Source: JACDAN01 sp963834825 (GTDB taxonomy: Bacteria > Actinomycetota > Thermoleophilia > Gaiellales > Gaiellaceae). Taken from it: a stretch of 64,000 bases of DNA. Below are positions 1 to 8,268 of the stretch, one piece after another (positions within the stretch are counted from its first letter, which is position 1; each line of letters begins with the position of its first letter). The DNA is taken from the NCBI GenBank assembly GCA_963834825.1, contig CAWICZ010000014.1, positions 868,001-932,000 on the forward strand, read 5' to 3'. The notes beneath the pieces are model-generated. The model saw nothing but the letters and a program-made list of their open reading frames with translations. It had not been told where the DNA came from and searched no databases. The translations under genes and the position numbers were made by a program.

Positions 1-225
1 GACCGGCTCGCGGAGATCCGGACCGACCGCGTGCGGCGGCTCGGCGCGAACAACCGCAAGTACACGGAGCTCGTCGAGATCTACGACGAGCTGGAGCAGG
101 CTTCGGCGCTTCACCGGCGACTCGGCTGCCCTGTGATCGAGATCTCGGAGCTTTCGATCGAGGAGACGGCGGCTCGGATCATCGCGCTCGTCGAGCGGCG
201 GCAGGCCGCGGCGACTCCGGCTTGA
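1..225 (+). CDS. PEP synthase/PPDK regulatory kinase-phosphorylase, C-terminal fragment
   Basis: Only the last 74 residues are in the window; the start lies to the left. The reading frame is open from base 1 to TGA at 223-225. The tail (NNRKYTEL, then PVIEIS and SIEETAARI) matches the C-terminus of the DUF299 bifunctional kinase/pyrophosphorylase that switches pyruvate phosphate dikinase or PEP synthase on and off by phosphorylating a threonine near the catalytic histidine. The family assignment fits ppdK, which lies about 2.8 kb downstream on the same strand. A reverse four-gene operon separates the two, so they are not co-transcribed. The identification rests on a short fragment. Confidence 0.72.
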   Translation, partial: DRLAEIRTDRVRRLGANNRKYTELVEIYDELEQASALHRRLGCPVIEISELSIEETAARIIALVERRQAAATPA

Positions 226-404
226 ACCCCGCTGCGGAAGCGGCGCGGGCGAAGCCCGTCCCGCGCTGGCGCTGGGGGCTCTGGTGGTTCCTCCTTCTGG
301 TTGCCGGGCTGCTCTTCTACTTCCTCATGGCCCCGATCTGGCTCGGGCTGCGCGCGGCGGCCTGGCTCGCCGAGTTCAACGCCCGTCGCCGCCGGACGCC
401 TTAG
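222..404 (+). CDS. Small single-span membrane protein, unknown function
   Basis: 60 residues. The TTG start overlaps the stop of the preceding gene (TTGA), suggesting translational coupling. A basic N-terminus (RAKPVPRWRW) is followed by one strongly hydrophobic segment at about residues 19-41 and a basic tail (NARRRRTP), the pattern of a small inner-membrane protein. It converges with the acetyltransferase gene, overlapping by 4 bases at the 3' ends. I do not recognise a family. The start codon is weak and the gene may not be expressed. Confidence 0.42.
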   Translation: MNPAAEAARAKPVPRWRWGLWWFLLLVAGLLFYFLMAPIWLGLRAAAWLAEFNARRRRTP

Positions 405-913
405 CTCCGGACGAGCTCGAAGATGTGCTCGAGGCCGTCTTCGTCGTCCATGCGCTCGCCGGTCCTCACGAAGCCGAACTTCCGGACGATCGCCAGCGAG
501 GGCTCGTTGTCGGGCGAGACCGAGAGCACGAAGTGGCGGATTCCGGCCCACTCCTCGGCCATGTCCATCAGCATCTTCGAGGCCGCCGTCGCGTACCCGC
601 GCCGGCGCCACGCGGGGTAGATGGCGTAGCCGTACTCCACTGCTGCCGGGTTGTGCGTCGAATTGACTCCCGGCGGTCCGTGGAACCCGGCGTGCCCGAT
701 CATCCGCCCGTCGAGCACGACGGCGTGCGGGCACCACTGCTCAAACCGAACGTCGTCGTGCATCTGCCGGAGCCGCATCCCGAGGAACCCGCGCTCGCCC
801 TCGGACGGGAACTCGTCGGGTAGCTCGATCTCGAGCAGCCCGGCCGCTTCCTCACGGCGATCCGCGAGCACCGCCTCGACGAACGCAGGCGTCATCGCGA
901 CCAGCTCGATCAT
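401..913 (-). CDS. GNAT-family N-acetyltransferase
   Basis: 170 residues from ATG at 913. It belongs to the GNAT fold, which moves an acetyl group from acetyl-CoA to an amine. The pyrophosphate-binding stretch YPAWRRRGYATAA lies at about residues 99-111, and the C-terminal SVSPDNEPSLAIVRKFGF is typical of the RimJ/RimL-like Acetyltransf_3 branch. The substrate cannot be read from sequence. The start overlaps the stop of the upstream methyltransferase (ATGA). It is the last gene of a reverse operon: S51 peptidase, methyltransferase, methyltransferase, acetyltransferase. The frame stays open upstream through the neighbour, but the 4-base overlap and the natural N-terminus MIELVAMTPAF support this start. 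Confidence 0.82.
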   Translation of the reverse strand: MIELVAMTPAFVEAVLADRREEAAGLLEIELPDEFPSEGERGFLGMRLRQMHDDVRFEQWCPHAVVLDGRMIGHAGFHGPPGVNSTHNPAAVEYGYAIYPAWRRRGYATAASKMLMDMAEEWAGIRHFVLSVSPDNEPSLAIVRKFGFVRTGERMDDEDGLEHIFELVRS

Positions 914-1617
914 GCGGGCTTCCGCGCTCGGAGCATCAGGAAGTTCGGGATGCGTAGTCGCCGCGCCGCCCGTGGCTTTGTCGCGAGCCGCTCCGCACTC
1001 GGCAGCGGTTCGCGGATCGCCTCGATCACGAACCCCGCGTCTTCGAGCGCCCGGGTATAGCTCTCGAGCGGGTAGCACCAGCCGACGAATCGCATCGCGA
1101 CATCGTCCCGCTCCCAGACCTCGTCGTAGCGCCGCCGGCCCCGGTAGACGTCCATGACGAAGATCCCATCGGCCGTATCCGGCTCGAATCGACCCGCGTC
1201 GTTTACTGGGTGCGTGACGCAGATGCAGAAGCGCGAGCCCGGCCGCAGCACCCGCCACGCCTCGCGCACCGCGACCGACATGTCGTCTTCGATGTCCATC
1301 AGCGAGTTGTAGGCGACCGCTAGATCGAAGGACGCGTCCTCGAAAGGAAGCTCCGACGCGTCTGCGACGACGTACTGGCCGCCGGGATCGGCTTCCGCGG
1401 CTGCCCGGACAAGCCTGGGAACGGCGTCCACGCCGACGACATCGTGGCCGAGCCCGCGGAGATCGCGCGCCACGCGGCCCTCGCCGCAGCCGATCTCGAT
1501 CGTCCGGCCCGCCGCCGGCGGCAGCAGTTCGAAGAAGGACGCGTTGTAGGCCGTGTACCCGTCGTCCCCGGTCCGCGTCCACGCGATCCAGTTCTCAGCC
1601 TGCTCCGCCCAGCTCAC
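910..1617 (-). CDS. Class I SAM-dependent methyltransferase (second of a tandem pair)
   Basis: 235 residues from GTG at 1617, which overlaps the stop of the previous gene (GTGA). The SAM-binding motif I is IEIGCGEGRVARDL at about residues 38-51, with an acidic motif II (VVGVDA) and motif III (VADASELPFEDASFD). It closely resembles the neighbouring protein encoded at 1614-2300: both start with W-x-x-QAxNW and share the CGEGRV-RDL and ASELPFED-type blocks, so the two are probably a tandem duplication. The acceptor substrate is unknown. The tail (RRLRIPNFLMLRARKPA) is basic. The 4-base overlaps with both neighbours show it belongs to the operon. Confidence 0.82.
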   Translation of the reverse strand: MSWAEQAENWIAWTRTGDDGYTAYNASFFELLPPAAGRTIEIGCGEGRVARDLRGLGHDVVGVDAVPRLVRAAAEADPGGQYVVADASELPFEDASFDLAVAYNSLMDIEDDMSVAVREAWRVLRPGSRFCICVTHPVNDAGRFEPDTADGIFVMDVYRGRRRYDEVWERDDVAMRFVGWCYPLESYTRALEDAGFVIEAIREPLPSAERLATKPRAARRLRIPNFLMLRARKPA

Positions 1618-2300
1618 GGCCGCACTGCCACGAAGTCGAGGAAGAGCGGCACGCGACTCCAGTTCTCGTGCTCGTCGTCGTAGATCTCGCGAAACCGCTC
1701 GAAGACGAGGCCGGCGGCCTCGAGCGCACGCGAGTAGTCGTCGAGGATCTGATGGCGGGCATGGAAGGTGACTGCGAGCCCCTGACGCTCGACCTCCTCC
1801 ACGAGAACTCGCCGATCGAAGTAGGACTCGATCCGAAGCCGCCCGTCGTCCTGGAACCGTCCTGCGCTGTTGACCGGATTCACGACCGCCGCGACCATCC
1901 TTCCGCCGATCCCGAGAACCCGAGCGAGCTCCCGCACCACCGCCGGCATGTCGTCCATGTCCATGAGTGCCATGAATGAGACGATGAGGTCGGCGGAGCC
2001 GTCCTCGAAGGGCAGCTCCGCGGCGTCGGCCTCGACGTACTCGCCCTCCGGGTCGGCTTCGCGAGCAGCCGCGATCATCGACGGTGCGGAGTCGACGCCG
2101 ACAACGGGGTGTCCGATCGCCCGCAGATCGCGCGTCACCCGTCCCTCGCCGCAACCGATGTCGAGGGTCAACCGGCCCGCGCGCGGGATGAGTGCGAGAA
2201 ACGGCTCGCGGTGGAACCGCCAGTATGAATCGAGCCCGGGCTCTCGAGCCCAACGCACCCAGTTCCCGGCCTGCGCCTCCCAGACCTCCTGGAGGCTCAC
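1614..2300 (-). CDS. Class I SAM-dependent methyltransferase (first of a tandem pair)
   Basis: 228 residues from GTG at 2300, overlapping the stop of the S51 peptidase gene (GTGA). It carries motif I LDIGCGEGRVTRDLRAIGH (about residues 45-63), motif II VVGVDSAPSM and motif III EADAAELPFEDGSADL, the standard Methyltransf_11 layout. The C-terminal half differs from its sister gene at 910-1617 more than the N-terminal half does, which suggests one SAM-binding core with different acceptor pockets. No acceptor can be named. It is the second gene of a tightly coupled four-gene reverse operon. Confidence 0.82.
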   Translation of the reverse strand: MSLQEVWEAQAGNWVRWAREPGLDSYWRFHREPFLALIPRAGRLTLDIGCGEGRVTRDLRAIGHPVVGVDSAPSMIAAAREADPEGEYVEADAAELPFEDGSADLIVSFMALMDMDDMPAVVRELARVLGIGGRMVAAVVNPVNSAGRFQDDGRLRIESYFDRRVLVEEVERQGLAVTFHARHQILDDYSRALEAAGLVFERFREIYDDEHENWSRVPLFLDFVAVRP

Positions 2301-2977
2301 AGAGCCCGAGCCTCGATCGGCTCCTCGACGATCTCCCCGTCCCGGAGCTCCACCCGGTAGGCCCTCGATCCCTCGTCGCAGGCCACGACCTCCTGAAGCT
2401 CGCCGTTTACGAAGTGCAGGCCGACCCCGGCGTCGGCGGCGTAGCCCGCGCCCAGGAAGCCGCCCTGCAGCAGCTCGTAGTACCGAGGCCGCCGCAGCTC
2501 CTCGTCATCCCAGTGCGGGCAAAAGCTTCCAGGGAGGAACCCGAGGCAGTCCATCGGCCCGAGTTGAGGCCCGAACGAGTCCGTGACGCCCTGCTCGAAC
2601 CAGCAGATTCCGCCGGCGCTCGACCCGGCGAGGACGATCCCCATCTCCCAGGCTTCGCGCAGCAGCGCGTCGACGCCATGCAGGTGCCAGATCGCGAGCA
2701 TGTTGGCCGTGTTGCCGCCACCGACGAAGACGAGGTCCGACTCCAGCACGACCGAGCGGAGATCCTCGGGCGGCCACGGGAAGAACTCGAGGCGCGAGAC
2801 GTCGCCGAGGTCGGCGAACCGGTCGTACATCCGCAGCGCCGCGGCTGGATCCTCGGCCATCGCCGTCCCGACGTAGAGCATCCGCGGCCGAGCCTTGCCT
2901 GTCAGCTCCGTGAGGAACCGCGCGGCGCCCTCGCAGAAGCGCCCGCCGCCCATCGGAACGATCGTCCGGTCAGCCAT
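2297..2977 (-). CDS. Peptidase S51 (dipeptidase E-like) family protein
   Basis: 226 residues from ATG at 2977. The nucleophile elbow GSSAGGICWFE at about residues 119-129 supplies the catalytic serine of family S51 (PepE/cyanophycinase-like). GGGNTANML precedes it, and the N-terminal PMGGGRF is typical of the family. PepE enzymes release N-terminal aspartate dipeptides; this subfamily, common in actinobacteria, has no established substrate. It is cytoplasmic, with no signal peptide. First gene of the reverse operon. The upstream GATACT (2986-2991) ends 8 bases from the ATG and may be its -10 box. Confidence 0.82.
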   Translation of the reverse strand: MADRTIVPMGGGRFCEGAARFLTELTGKARPRMLYVGTAMAEDPAAALRMYDRFADLGDVSRLEFFPWPPEDLRSVVLESDLVFVGGGNTANMLAIWHLHGVDALLREAWEMGIVLAGSSAGGICWFEQGVTDSFGPQLGPMDCLGFLPGSFCPHWDDEELRRPRYYELLQGGFLGAGYAADAGVGLHFVNGELQEVVACDEGSRAYRVELRDGEIVEEPIEARAL

Positions 2978-3004
2978 CGCGCGGGAGTATCGCTGTCAGC
3001 GCAC

Positions 3005-3010
3005 TACAAT
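3005..3010 (+). promoter_or_regulatory. Probable -10 element of ppdK
   Basis: TACAAT ends 10 bases before the ppdK ATG at 3021. A transcript starting 6-7 bases downstream would have almost no 5' leader. No convincing -35 is visible. Confidence 0.5.
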
Positions 3011-3020
3011 CGGCGACCCC

Positions 3021-5582
3021 ATGGCGAGGTACGTCTACGGCTTCGACGAGCCCGCCGAGGGCGGGCGCGACCTGCTCGGCGGCAAAGGAATCGGCCTCGC
3101 CGAGATGACCCAGCTCGGCGTTCCCGTCCCGGCCGGGTTCACGATCACGACCGACGCCTGCCGTGCCTACATGGCCTCGGGCGGTGAGCTCCCCGACGGG
3201 CTCGAGGCGGAGGTCGACGAGCACCTAGCCCGCCTCGAGAAGACAACCGGGAAGCGCTTCGGCGACGCGTCCGACCCACTGCTCGTCTCCGTGCGCTCCG
3301 GGGCGGCGGTCTCGATGCCGGGGATGATGGACACGATCCTGAACGTCGGCCTGAACGACGAAGCTGTCGAGGGCCTCGGACGCCGGACGGGGAACGAGCG
3401 GTTCGCGCTCGACTCGTACCGCCGGCTGATCCAGATGTACGGCGAGATCGTCGACCACATCGACGCGCACCGCTTCGACGACGCGCTCAAGAAGCACGAG
3501 GACGATCTCGCCGAAGCGATCGAAGCCTTCAAGGCGATCTACCAGGAGGAGACGGGACTGGCGTTTCCCCAGGACGCGAAGGAGCAGCTCGGGCGTGCCG
3601 TCCGCGCCGTGTTCGAATCGTGGGACACGCCGCGCGCCAAGGCGTACCGCCGCCACAACCACATCCCGGACGACCTTGGCACCGCGGTCAACGTCGTCCA
3701 GATGGTGTTCGGCAACAAGGGAGAGCAGTCCGGGACGGGCGTCACCTTCACCCGCGACCCGTCGACCGGCGAAGCGGGCCTGTACGGCGAGTTCCTGGCC
3801 GACGCGCAGGGCGAGGACGTCGTCGCCGGCATCCGCACGCCGGATCCGGTCGAGTCGATGAAGGAGCGGCTGCCCGGCGCCTTCGACGAGCTCGTCGAGA
3901 CGATCGGGCGCCTCGAGCAGCACTACAAGGACATGCAGGACATCGAGTTCACCGTCGAGGACGGGAAGCTCTACCTCCTCCAGACCCGCAGCGCGAAACG
4001 GACTGCCGCCGCCGCCCTGAAGGCCGCCGTCGACATGGTCGACGAGGGGCTGATCACGCGCGAGGAAGCAGTGGCGAGGATCGATCCAGGCCAGCTCGAC
4101 CAGCTGCTTCATCCGCGGATCGACCCGGACGCCTCTTACGAGGTCGTCGCGAACGGCCTCAACGCGTCACCGGGCGCAGCTTCCGGCGAAGTCGTCTTCG
4201 ACGCCGATACCGCCGAGGAGCGCGGGCGCGACGGCGATTCCGTGATCCTCGTCCGCTGGGAGACGACACCCGACGACATCCACGGGATGATCGCCGCGCA
4301 GGGGATCCTGACCGCCCACGGCGGGATGACGTCCCATGCCGCCGTCGTCGCGCGCGGCATGGGGAAGCCGTGTGTCGCCGGCTGCGAGGCGCTCTCGGTC
4401 GACGCCGACGCCAGGACAGCGTCCCTGAACGGGACGAAGTTGAACGAGGGCGATGTGATCACGATCGACGGCGGTACCGGCGAGGTGATCGTCGGCGAGG
4501 TCACGCTGATCCCGCCGGACATCAACGAGGACTTCGAGACCGTTCTCGGCTGGGCGGACGAGCTGCGCAGGCTCAGGGTCCGCGCGAATGCCGACACGCC
4601 GGAGGACGCGGCCAAGGCCCGCGAGTTCGGGGCGGAGGGAATCGGCCTCTGCCGCACCGAGCACATGTTCATGGCCGAGGACCGGCTGCCCGTCGTCCGC
4701 GAGATGATCATGGCGAGCGACGAGGACGAACGCCGCGACGCGCTCGACAGGCTCCTTCCCCACCAGCAGAGCGACTTCGAGGGGATCTTCGAGGCGATGG
4801 CCGGTCTCCCGGTCACGATCCGCCTCCTCGACCCCCCGCTGCACGAGTTCCTGCCGCCGCTCGAGGAGGCGCGCGACGACCGGATGCGCACGCGGATCCG
4901 CGCGCTCCAGGAGGCGAACCCGATGCTCGGGACGCGCGGCTGCCGCCTCGGACTCCAGTTCCCCGAGATCTACGAGATGCAGGTGCGGGCGATCATCCGC
5001 GCGGCGATCGCCGTGCGCGACCGTGGCGGGGATCCGCCGCTCGTGGAGATCATGCACCCGCTCGTCGCCTTCCGCGAGGAGCTCCGGCGCCTACGCGAGC
5101 TGACCGTTGCGACGGCCGAGGAGGAGGGCGATCTCGAGTATCTCTCCGGGACGATGATCGAGCTGCCGCGCGCCTGCATCCGCGCGGATGAGATTGCCGA
5201 GGAGGCCGACTTCTTCTCCTTCGGCACGAACGACCTGACGCAGACCGCGCTCGGGTTCTCCCGCGACGACGCCGAGGGGAAGTTCTTGACGCACTACCTC
5301 CAGGACGGTGTGCTCGAGCGCAACCCGTTCGAGACGCTCGACCAGAGCGGGGTGGGGGACTTGATGGCGATCGCCGTCGAGCGCGGACGGCGGACGAAGC
5401 CCGACATCAAGCTCGGGATCTGCGGCGAGCACGGCGGTGAGCCCGCGTCGGTCATGTTCTGCCACCGGCTCGGGCTCGACTACGTCTCCTGCTCGCCCTA
5501 TCGCGTGCCGCTCGCCCGGCTCGCCGCCGCCCAGGCAGCGCTCGCCGAAGCGGGCGTCGAAGCCGTCTCGGCCGGCGGCTGA
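3021..5582 (+). CDS. ppdK: Pyruvate, phosphate dikinase
   Basis: 853 residues, close to the usual 870-900. It interconverts pyruvate + ATP + Pi and PEP + AMP + PPi. The N-terminal ATP-grasp part begins YVYGFDEPAEGGRDLLGGKG. The swivelling phosphohistidine domain has GGMTSHAAVVARGMGKPC with the carrier His at about residue 439. The C-terminal TIM-barrel PEP/pyruvate domain carries GICGEHGGEPASV with the catalytic Cys. The frame extends upstream of 3021, but MARYVYGF is the natural start and a TACAAT box sits just before it. The DUF299-type regulatory protein whose end opens the window is its likely partner. Confidence 0.96.
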   Translation: MARYVYGFDEPAEGGRDLLGGKGIGLAEMTQLGVPVPAGFTITTDACRAYMASGGELPDGLEAEVDEHLARLEKTTGKRFGDASDPLLVSVRSGAAVSMPGMMDTILNVGLNDEAVEGLGRRTGNERFALDSYRRLIQMYGEIVDHIDAHRFDDALKKHEDDLAEAIEAFKAIYQEETGLAFPQDAKEQLGRAVRAVFESWDTPRAKAYRRHNHIPDDLGTAVNVVQMVFGNKGEQSGTGVTFTRDPSTGEAGLYGEFLADAQGEDVVAGIRTPDPVESMKERLPGAFDELVETIGRLEQHYKDMQDIEFTVEDGKLYLLQTRSAKRTAAAALKAAVDMVDEGLITREEAVARIDPGQLDQLLHPRIDPDASYEVVANGLNASPGAASGEVVFDADTAEERGRDGDSVILVRWETTPDDIHGMIAAQGILTAHGGMTSHAAVVARGMGKPCVAGCEALSVDADARTASLNGTKLNEGDVITIDGGTGEVIVGEVTLIPPDINEDFETVLGWADELRRLRVRANADTPEDAAKAREFGAEGIGLCRTEHMFMAEDRLPVVREMIMASDEDERRDALDRLLPHQQSDFEGIFEAMAGLPVTIRLLDPPLHEFLPPLEEARDDRMRTRIRALQEANPMLGTRGCRLGLQFPEIYEMQVRAIIRAAIAVRDRGGDPPLVEIMHPLVAFREELRRLRELTVATAEEEGDLEYLSGTMIELPRACIRADEIAEEADFFSFGTNDLTQTALGFSRDDAEGKFLTHYLQDGVLERNPFETLDQSGVGDLMAIAVERGRRTKPDIKLGICGEHGGEPASVMFCHRLGLDYVSCSPYRVPLARLAAAQAALAEAGVEAVSAGG

Positions 5583-5588
5583 CGTGCG

Positions 5589-6269
5589 CTAGGTCTCGGC
5601 TGTGCGCCGTCCGGGTGAGGCGCGCTGCATCAGCAGGACGCTCGTCACGAAGATCCAGGCGAGGAAGAGCAGGAACGTGATGAGGCCCCACGAGCCCGTC
5701 GGACCGAAGTCGTCGTTGTCCCCGATCGTCGCTGCGGCGACGTCGAGGACGAGCACGACGGCGAGCAGGAGCCCGGCCCAGCCCACGCCCGAGGGCAGGA
5801 AGCGCGTTCGCAGCGCGCCGAGCGAGACGGCGAGCACGAACGCCGCAGCCGGCAGCCCCGAGAGCGTGTAGGCGAAGCGGCCGACGTCGTAGAGCCCTCT
5901 CGCGACGCCCTGGTCGAGGATCGTGTCGGCGCTCGCGGCCATCGCGCTCCAGGACACCATTCCGGCGAGGAAGACCGCGTTCGCCGTCGCGCCGGCCGCG
6001 ACTGCGATCGCGGCGAGCCCAGTCGGCCCGTCCTCGGCGCGTCGCAGGGCGCCGGCGATTGTCCCGATGAACCAGAGGAAGCTGATCGCGGCCAGTCCGA
6101 AGAAGAAGACCTGGAACGAGAGCTCATCCGTCTTGGTGGCGAAGAAGGCTAGGAGCTCCTCGTTCGGCGTCGACGGCTGCGGCGGATCGGGGACGAAAAA
6201 GAAGCCGATGATCGAGAACGCGACGTAGGCCACGCCGGTCCCCGCCGCCCAACGCTCCCAATCGCGCAC
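5589..6269 (-). CDS. Multi-pass membrane protein, unknown function
   Basis: 226 residues from GTG at 6269. About six hydrophobic segments are visible: near residues 8-26, 55-77, 85-108, 128-152, 160-180 and 190-212. There is a polar loop after the first (PDPPQPSTPNEELLAFFATK). The tail ends RASPGRRTAET. I do not recognise a named family. It faces ppdK tail to tail with 6 bases between stops and lies 14 bases downstream of the rhomboid gene on the same strand, so it is probably co-transcribed with it. Confidence 0.62.
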   Translation of the reverse strand: MRDWERWAAGTGVAYVAFSIIGFFFVPDPPQPSTPNEELLAFFATKTDELSFQVFFFGLAAISFLWFIGTIAGALRRAEDGPTGLAAIAVAAGATANAVFLAGMVSWSAMAASADTILDQGVARGLYDVGRFAYTLSGLPAAAFVLAVSLGALRTRFLPSGVGWAGLLLAVVLVLDVAAATIGDNDDFGPTGSWGLITFLLFLAWIFVTSVLLMQRASPGRRTAET

Positions 6270-6283
6270 GGGCCGATTGTCGC

Positions 6284-7132
6284 CTACGCGTAGGGCGCGA
6301 CGCGCCAGAACGCGACGGCGATGCTGATCACGCCGATCGCGAGCACCCCGATCACGCCTACTAGACCCGGACGTCCGTAGACCGCGTGGGTGCGACCGAG
6401 GCGAGAGAGAGCGAGCATGCCGAGGACGCCGCCGACGAGCCCTCCGAGATGGCCGCCGATCGAGATGCCCGGGATCGCAAACGTGATGACGAGGTTGATC
6501 GCGATGATCCCGAGCGCGCCGCCGCCGAAGACATGGGTGCCTTGGCGCTCGAGGACAACGGCGGCGCCGAGGATCCCGAACAGCGCGCCGGAGGCGCCCA
6601 CCGTCGGGCTCGTCGGCGAGAAGATCAGCGCGCCGGCGGCTCCGGCCAGCCCCGAGACGACGTAGAGGAGCAGATAGCGGCCTCGCCCGAGCACCTGCTC
6701 GATGGCGGAGCCGAACCACCAAAGGGCGAGCATGTTGAACGCGAGGTGGATCGGTCCGTAGTGCAGGAACATCGAGGTGAACAGGCGCCACCAGTCTCCT
6801 GCGGCGACGAACGGGCCGAAGAGGACGCCCTTGATGTAGATCTCGTTGCCGGTGCCGTTGATCTCGCCGCCGGCCGCGAGCTCGAGCAGGTAGACGCCGA
6901 CGTTCAGCGCGATTAGAACCTTCGTGACGATCGCGCCGGTGCCTTCGAAGCTGGCGCGGCGGACGCCCTGCGTGACGCGCTGGGCTCCCCGCGGCTGTCC
7001 CGAATGGTCGGGGCAGCGGATCCCGACGGGCGCGAAATACATGCACTCGGTGCAGATCGGACGGCCGCACTCCGAGCAGGTGACCATCGTCTCCCGGTCG
7101 GGATGGCGGTAGCAGTAGAGGGTCTCGGCCAC
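6284..7132 (-). CDS. Rhomboid-family intramembrane serine protease with N-terminal zinc finger
   Basis: 282 residues from GTG at 7132. The N-terminus (about 1-45) is a B-box-like zinc-binding module, YCYRHPDRETMVTCSECGR then CTECMYFAPVGIRCPDH, often found on actinobacterial rhomboids. After a helix at about 65-85, the core shows the rhomboid signature HLAFNMLALWWFG, the catalytic serine in GASGALFG and the catalytic histidine in ISIGGHLGGLVGG. It cleaves substrates within the membrane; targets are unknown. Its promoter is divergent from comB and probably shares the -10 at 7144-7150. Confidence 0.9.
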   Translation of the reverse strand: MAETLYCYRHPDRETMVTCSECGRPICTECMYFAPVGIRCPDHSGQPRGAQRVTQGVRRASFEGTGAIVTKVLIALNVGVYLLELAAGGEINGTGNEIYIKGVLFGPFVAAGDWWRLFTSMFLHYGPIHLAFNMLALWWFGSAIEQVLGRGRYLLLYVVSGLAGAAGALIFSPTSPTVGASGALFGILGAAVVLERQGTHVFGGGALGIIAINLVITFAIPGISIGGHLGGLVGGVLGMLALSRLGRTHAVYGRPGLVGVIGVLAIGVISIAVAFWRVAPYA

Positions 7133-7143
7133 GGGCGGGTAAG

Positions 7144-7150
7144 TAGCGTA
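7144..7150. promoter_or_regulatory. Shared bidirectional -10 (comB / rhomboid)
   Basis: TAGCGTA reads as TAGCGT forward, ending 9 bases before the comB ATG. It reads as TACGCT in reverse, ending 12 bases before the rhomboid GTG. One symmetric hexamer could therefore serve both divergent genes. Confidence 0.45.
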
Positions 7151-7158
7151 GTTCCGCG

Positions 7159-7830
7159 ATGAGATGCCATGTCGCGTTCACGCCCGACGAGGTGCTGGAG
7201 GCGCCCGTGGCCGTCGTCGTAGACGTGATGCGCGCGACGTCGACGATCGCCCAGGCTCTCGCGAGCGGCTACCGACGGGTCTACTGCTGCCGCGAGGTCG
7301 AGGACGCGGTCGCCCTTCGCGAGCAGCTGGGGGAGGGCCTGCTCGGCGGTGAGAGGAACGCGGTACGAATCGAGGGTTTCGACCTCGGCGCCTCACCTCG
7401 GGAGGTGCTGGAGCCGCGCGGTGAGACGCTGATCTACTCGACGACGAACGGCACGCGCGCCGTGCTGGCCGCGGCTGCGGCTTGCGAAGAGGTTCTCTTG
7501 GGGTCGCTGCTGAACCTGAATGCGGTGGCTGCAGCGGTCGAGAAGGACTGCGTGATCGTCTGCGCCGGATTCCAGGGGCGATTCGCGCTGGACGATGCTT
7601 ACTGCGCCGGGAGAATCGTGGAGCTGCTCGACGGTGAGGTCACCGATGCGGCGAAGGCATCGGAAGTGCTTGCTCGGTGGTTCCCGACGGCGTGGGACGG
7701 GATCATGGCAAGGACCTACGGCCCGCCGGGACTCGAGGAGGACATCCGTTTCTGCGCGCAGGAGAGTGTCCTCGACGTCGTTCCGCGGCTGAGCCGGATG
7801 GTCGACTCAGCGGCCGAGATTACGCTCTAG
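7159..7830 (+). CDS. comB: Probable 2-phosphosulfolactate phosphatase (ComB family)
   Basis: 223 residues. ComB removes the phosphate from 2-phosphosulfolactate, a step of coenzyme M synthesis in methanogens and of sulfolactate metabolism in bacteria. Visible signatures are VVVDVMRATSTIAQAL (about residues 14-29), the GERN turn, GFDLGASPREV and STTNGTRAV, in the family's order. No other CoM pathway gene is in the window, so the physiological substrate here is uncertain. Its 3' end overlaps the convergent membrane-protein gene by 11 bases. The ATG follows a TAGCGT box by 9 bases, suggesting a leaderless mRNA. Confidence 0.85.
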   Translation: MRCHVAFTPDEVLEAPVAVVVDVMRATSTIAQALASGYRRVYCCREVEDAVALREQLGEGLLGGERNAVRIEGFDLGASPREVLEPRGETLIYSTTNGTRAVLAAAAACEEVLLGSLLNLNAVAAAVEKDCVIVCAGFQGRFALDDAYCAGRIVELLDGEVTDAAKASEVLARWFPTAWDGIMARTYGPPGLEEDIRFCAQESVLDVVPRLSRMVDSAAEITL

Positions 7831-8197
7831 TCGGCCGGCGAGCAGTCGCGGGAGGGTCGCGGAACGCCTCGATGGTGAGACGGCACGCCATGCCGAACGA
7901 CATCAGGATCATCGCGATGACGCCGCCGATGAGCATGACTCCGGCGTCGGTGATGCGTGAGATCTCCGGCTCTACCGGCTTGGAGATCGGAAGCGAGACG
8001 ACGAGGGCGACGAACGGCAGTGCGAACGCCCAGAGCCGCGGGATGAGAAATCCGGTCAGGGGCTGGATCAGCAGCGCGGCGACGATGTAGGTCCAGCCGA
8101 AGGCCTCGTTGTACCCGACGGCGTTGCTGTCGTAGGTGAAGACGAAGACGACAGCGAGAAGCGCGTAGACGACAGCGGTCACGGCCCGAGCGTTCAC
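7820..8197 (-). CDS. Four-helix membrane protein, unknown function
   Basis: About 125 residues if it starts at GTG 8197 (MNARAVTAVVYALL). A further GTG lies a few codons upstream, and the frame remains open to about 8260. Hydrophobic segments lie near residues 5-21, 34-50, 54-73 and 85-105. No family is recognised. It diverges from imuB across about 70 bases that contain two LexA-type boxes, so it may also respond to DNA damage; that is inference from position only. Confidence 0.55.
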   Translation of the reverse strand: MNARAVTAVVYALLAVVFVFTYDSNAVGYNEAFGWTYIVAALLIQPLTGFLIPRLWAFALPFVALVVSLPISKPVEPEISRITDAGVMLIGGVIAMILMSFGMACRLTIEAFRDPPATARRPTRA

Positions 8198-8226
8198 GTC
8201 TTGCACTGTTCCAGTTGTCCCGGTTA

Positions 8227-8267
8227 TTGACACCGAACATGTGTTCGTGATAGAACACATGTTCGGT
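8227..8267 (+). promoter_or_regulatory. SOS promoter of imuB with two LexA boxes
   Basis: Two boxes sit back to back. 8234-8247 (CGAACATGTGTTCG) matches the Gram-positive/actinobacterial LexA consensus CGAACRNRYGTTYG at all 14 positions. 8252-8265 (AGAACACATGTTCG) matches at 13 of 14. Together they form a perfect 15-bp inverted repeat (8232-8246 and 8253-8267) around a 6-base spacer. A TTGACA (-35) lies at 8227-8232 and a weak -10 (TAGAAC, 8251-8256) follows after 18 bases, so LexA would cover both promoter elements. The imuB ATG begins 2 bases after the repeat, leaving no room for a ribosome site. Confidence 0.88.
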
Positions 8268-8268
8268 C

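Noticed and set aside
401..1582. A 393-residue fusion reading through the acetyltransferase gene into the upstream methyltransferase region
   Set aside because: The upstream half is an out-of-frame shadow of the methyltransferase; the acetyltransferase starts at 913 with a 4-base overlap.
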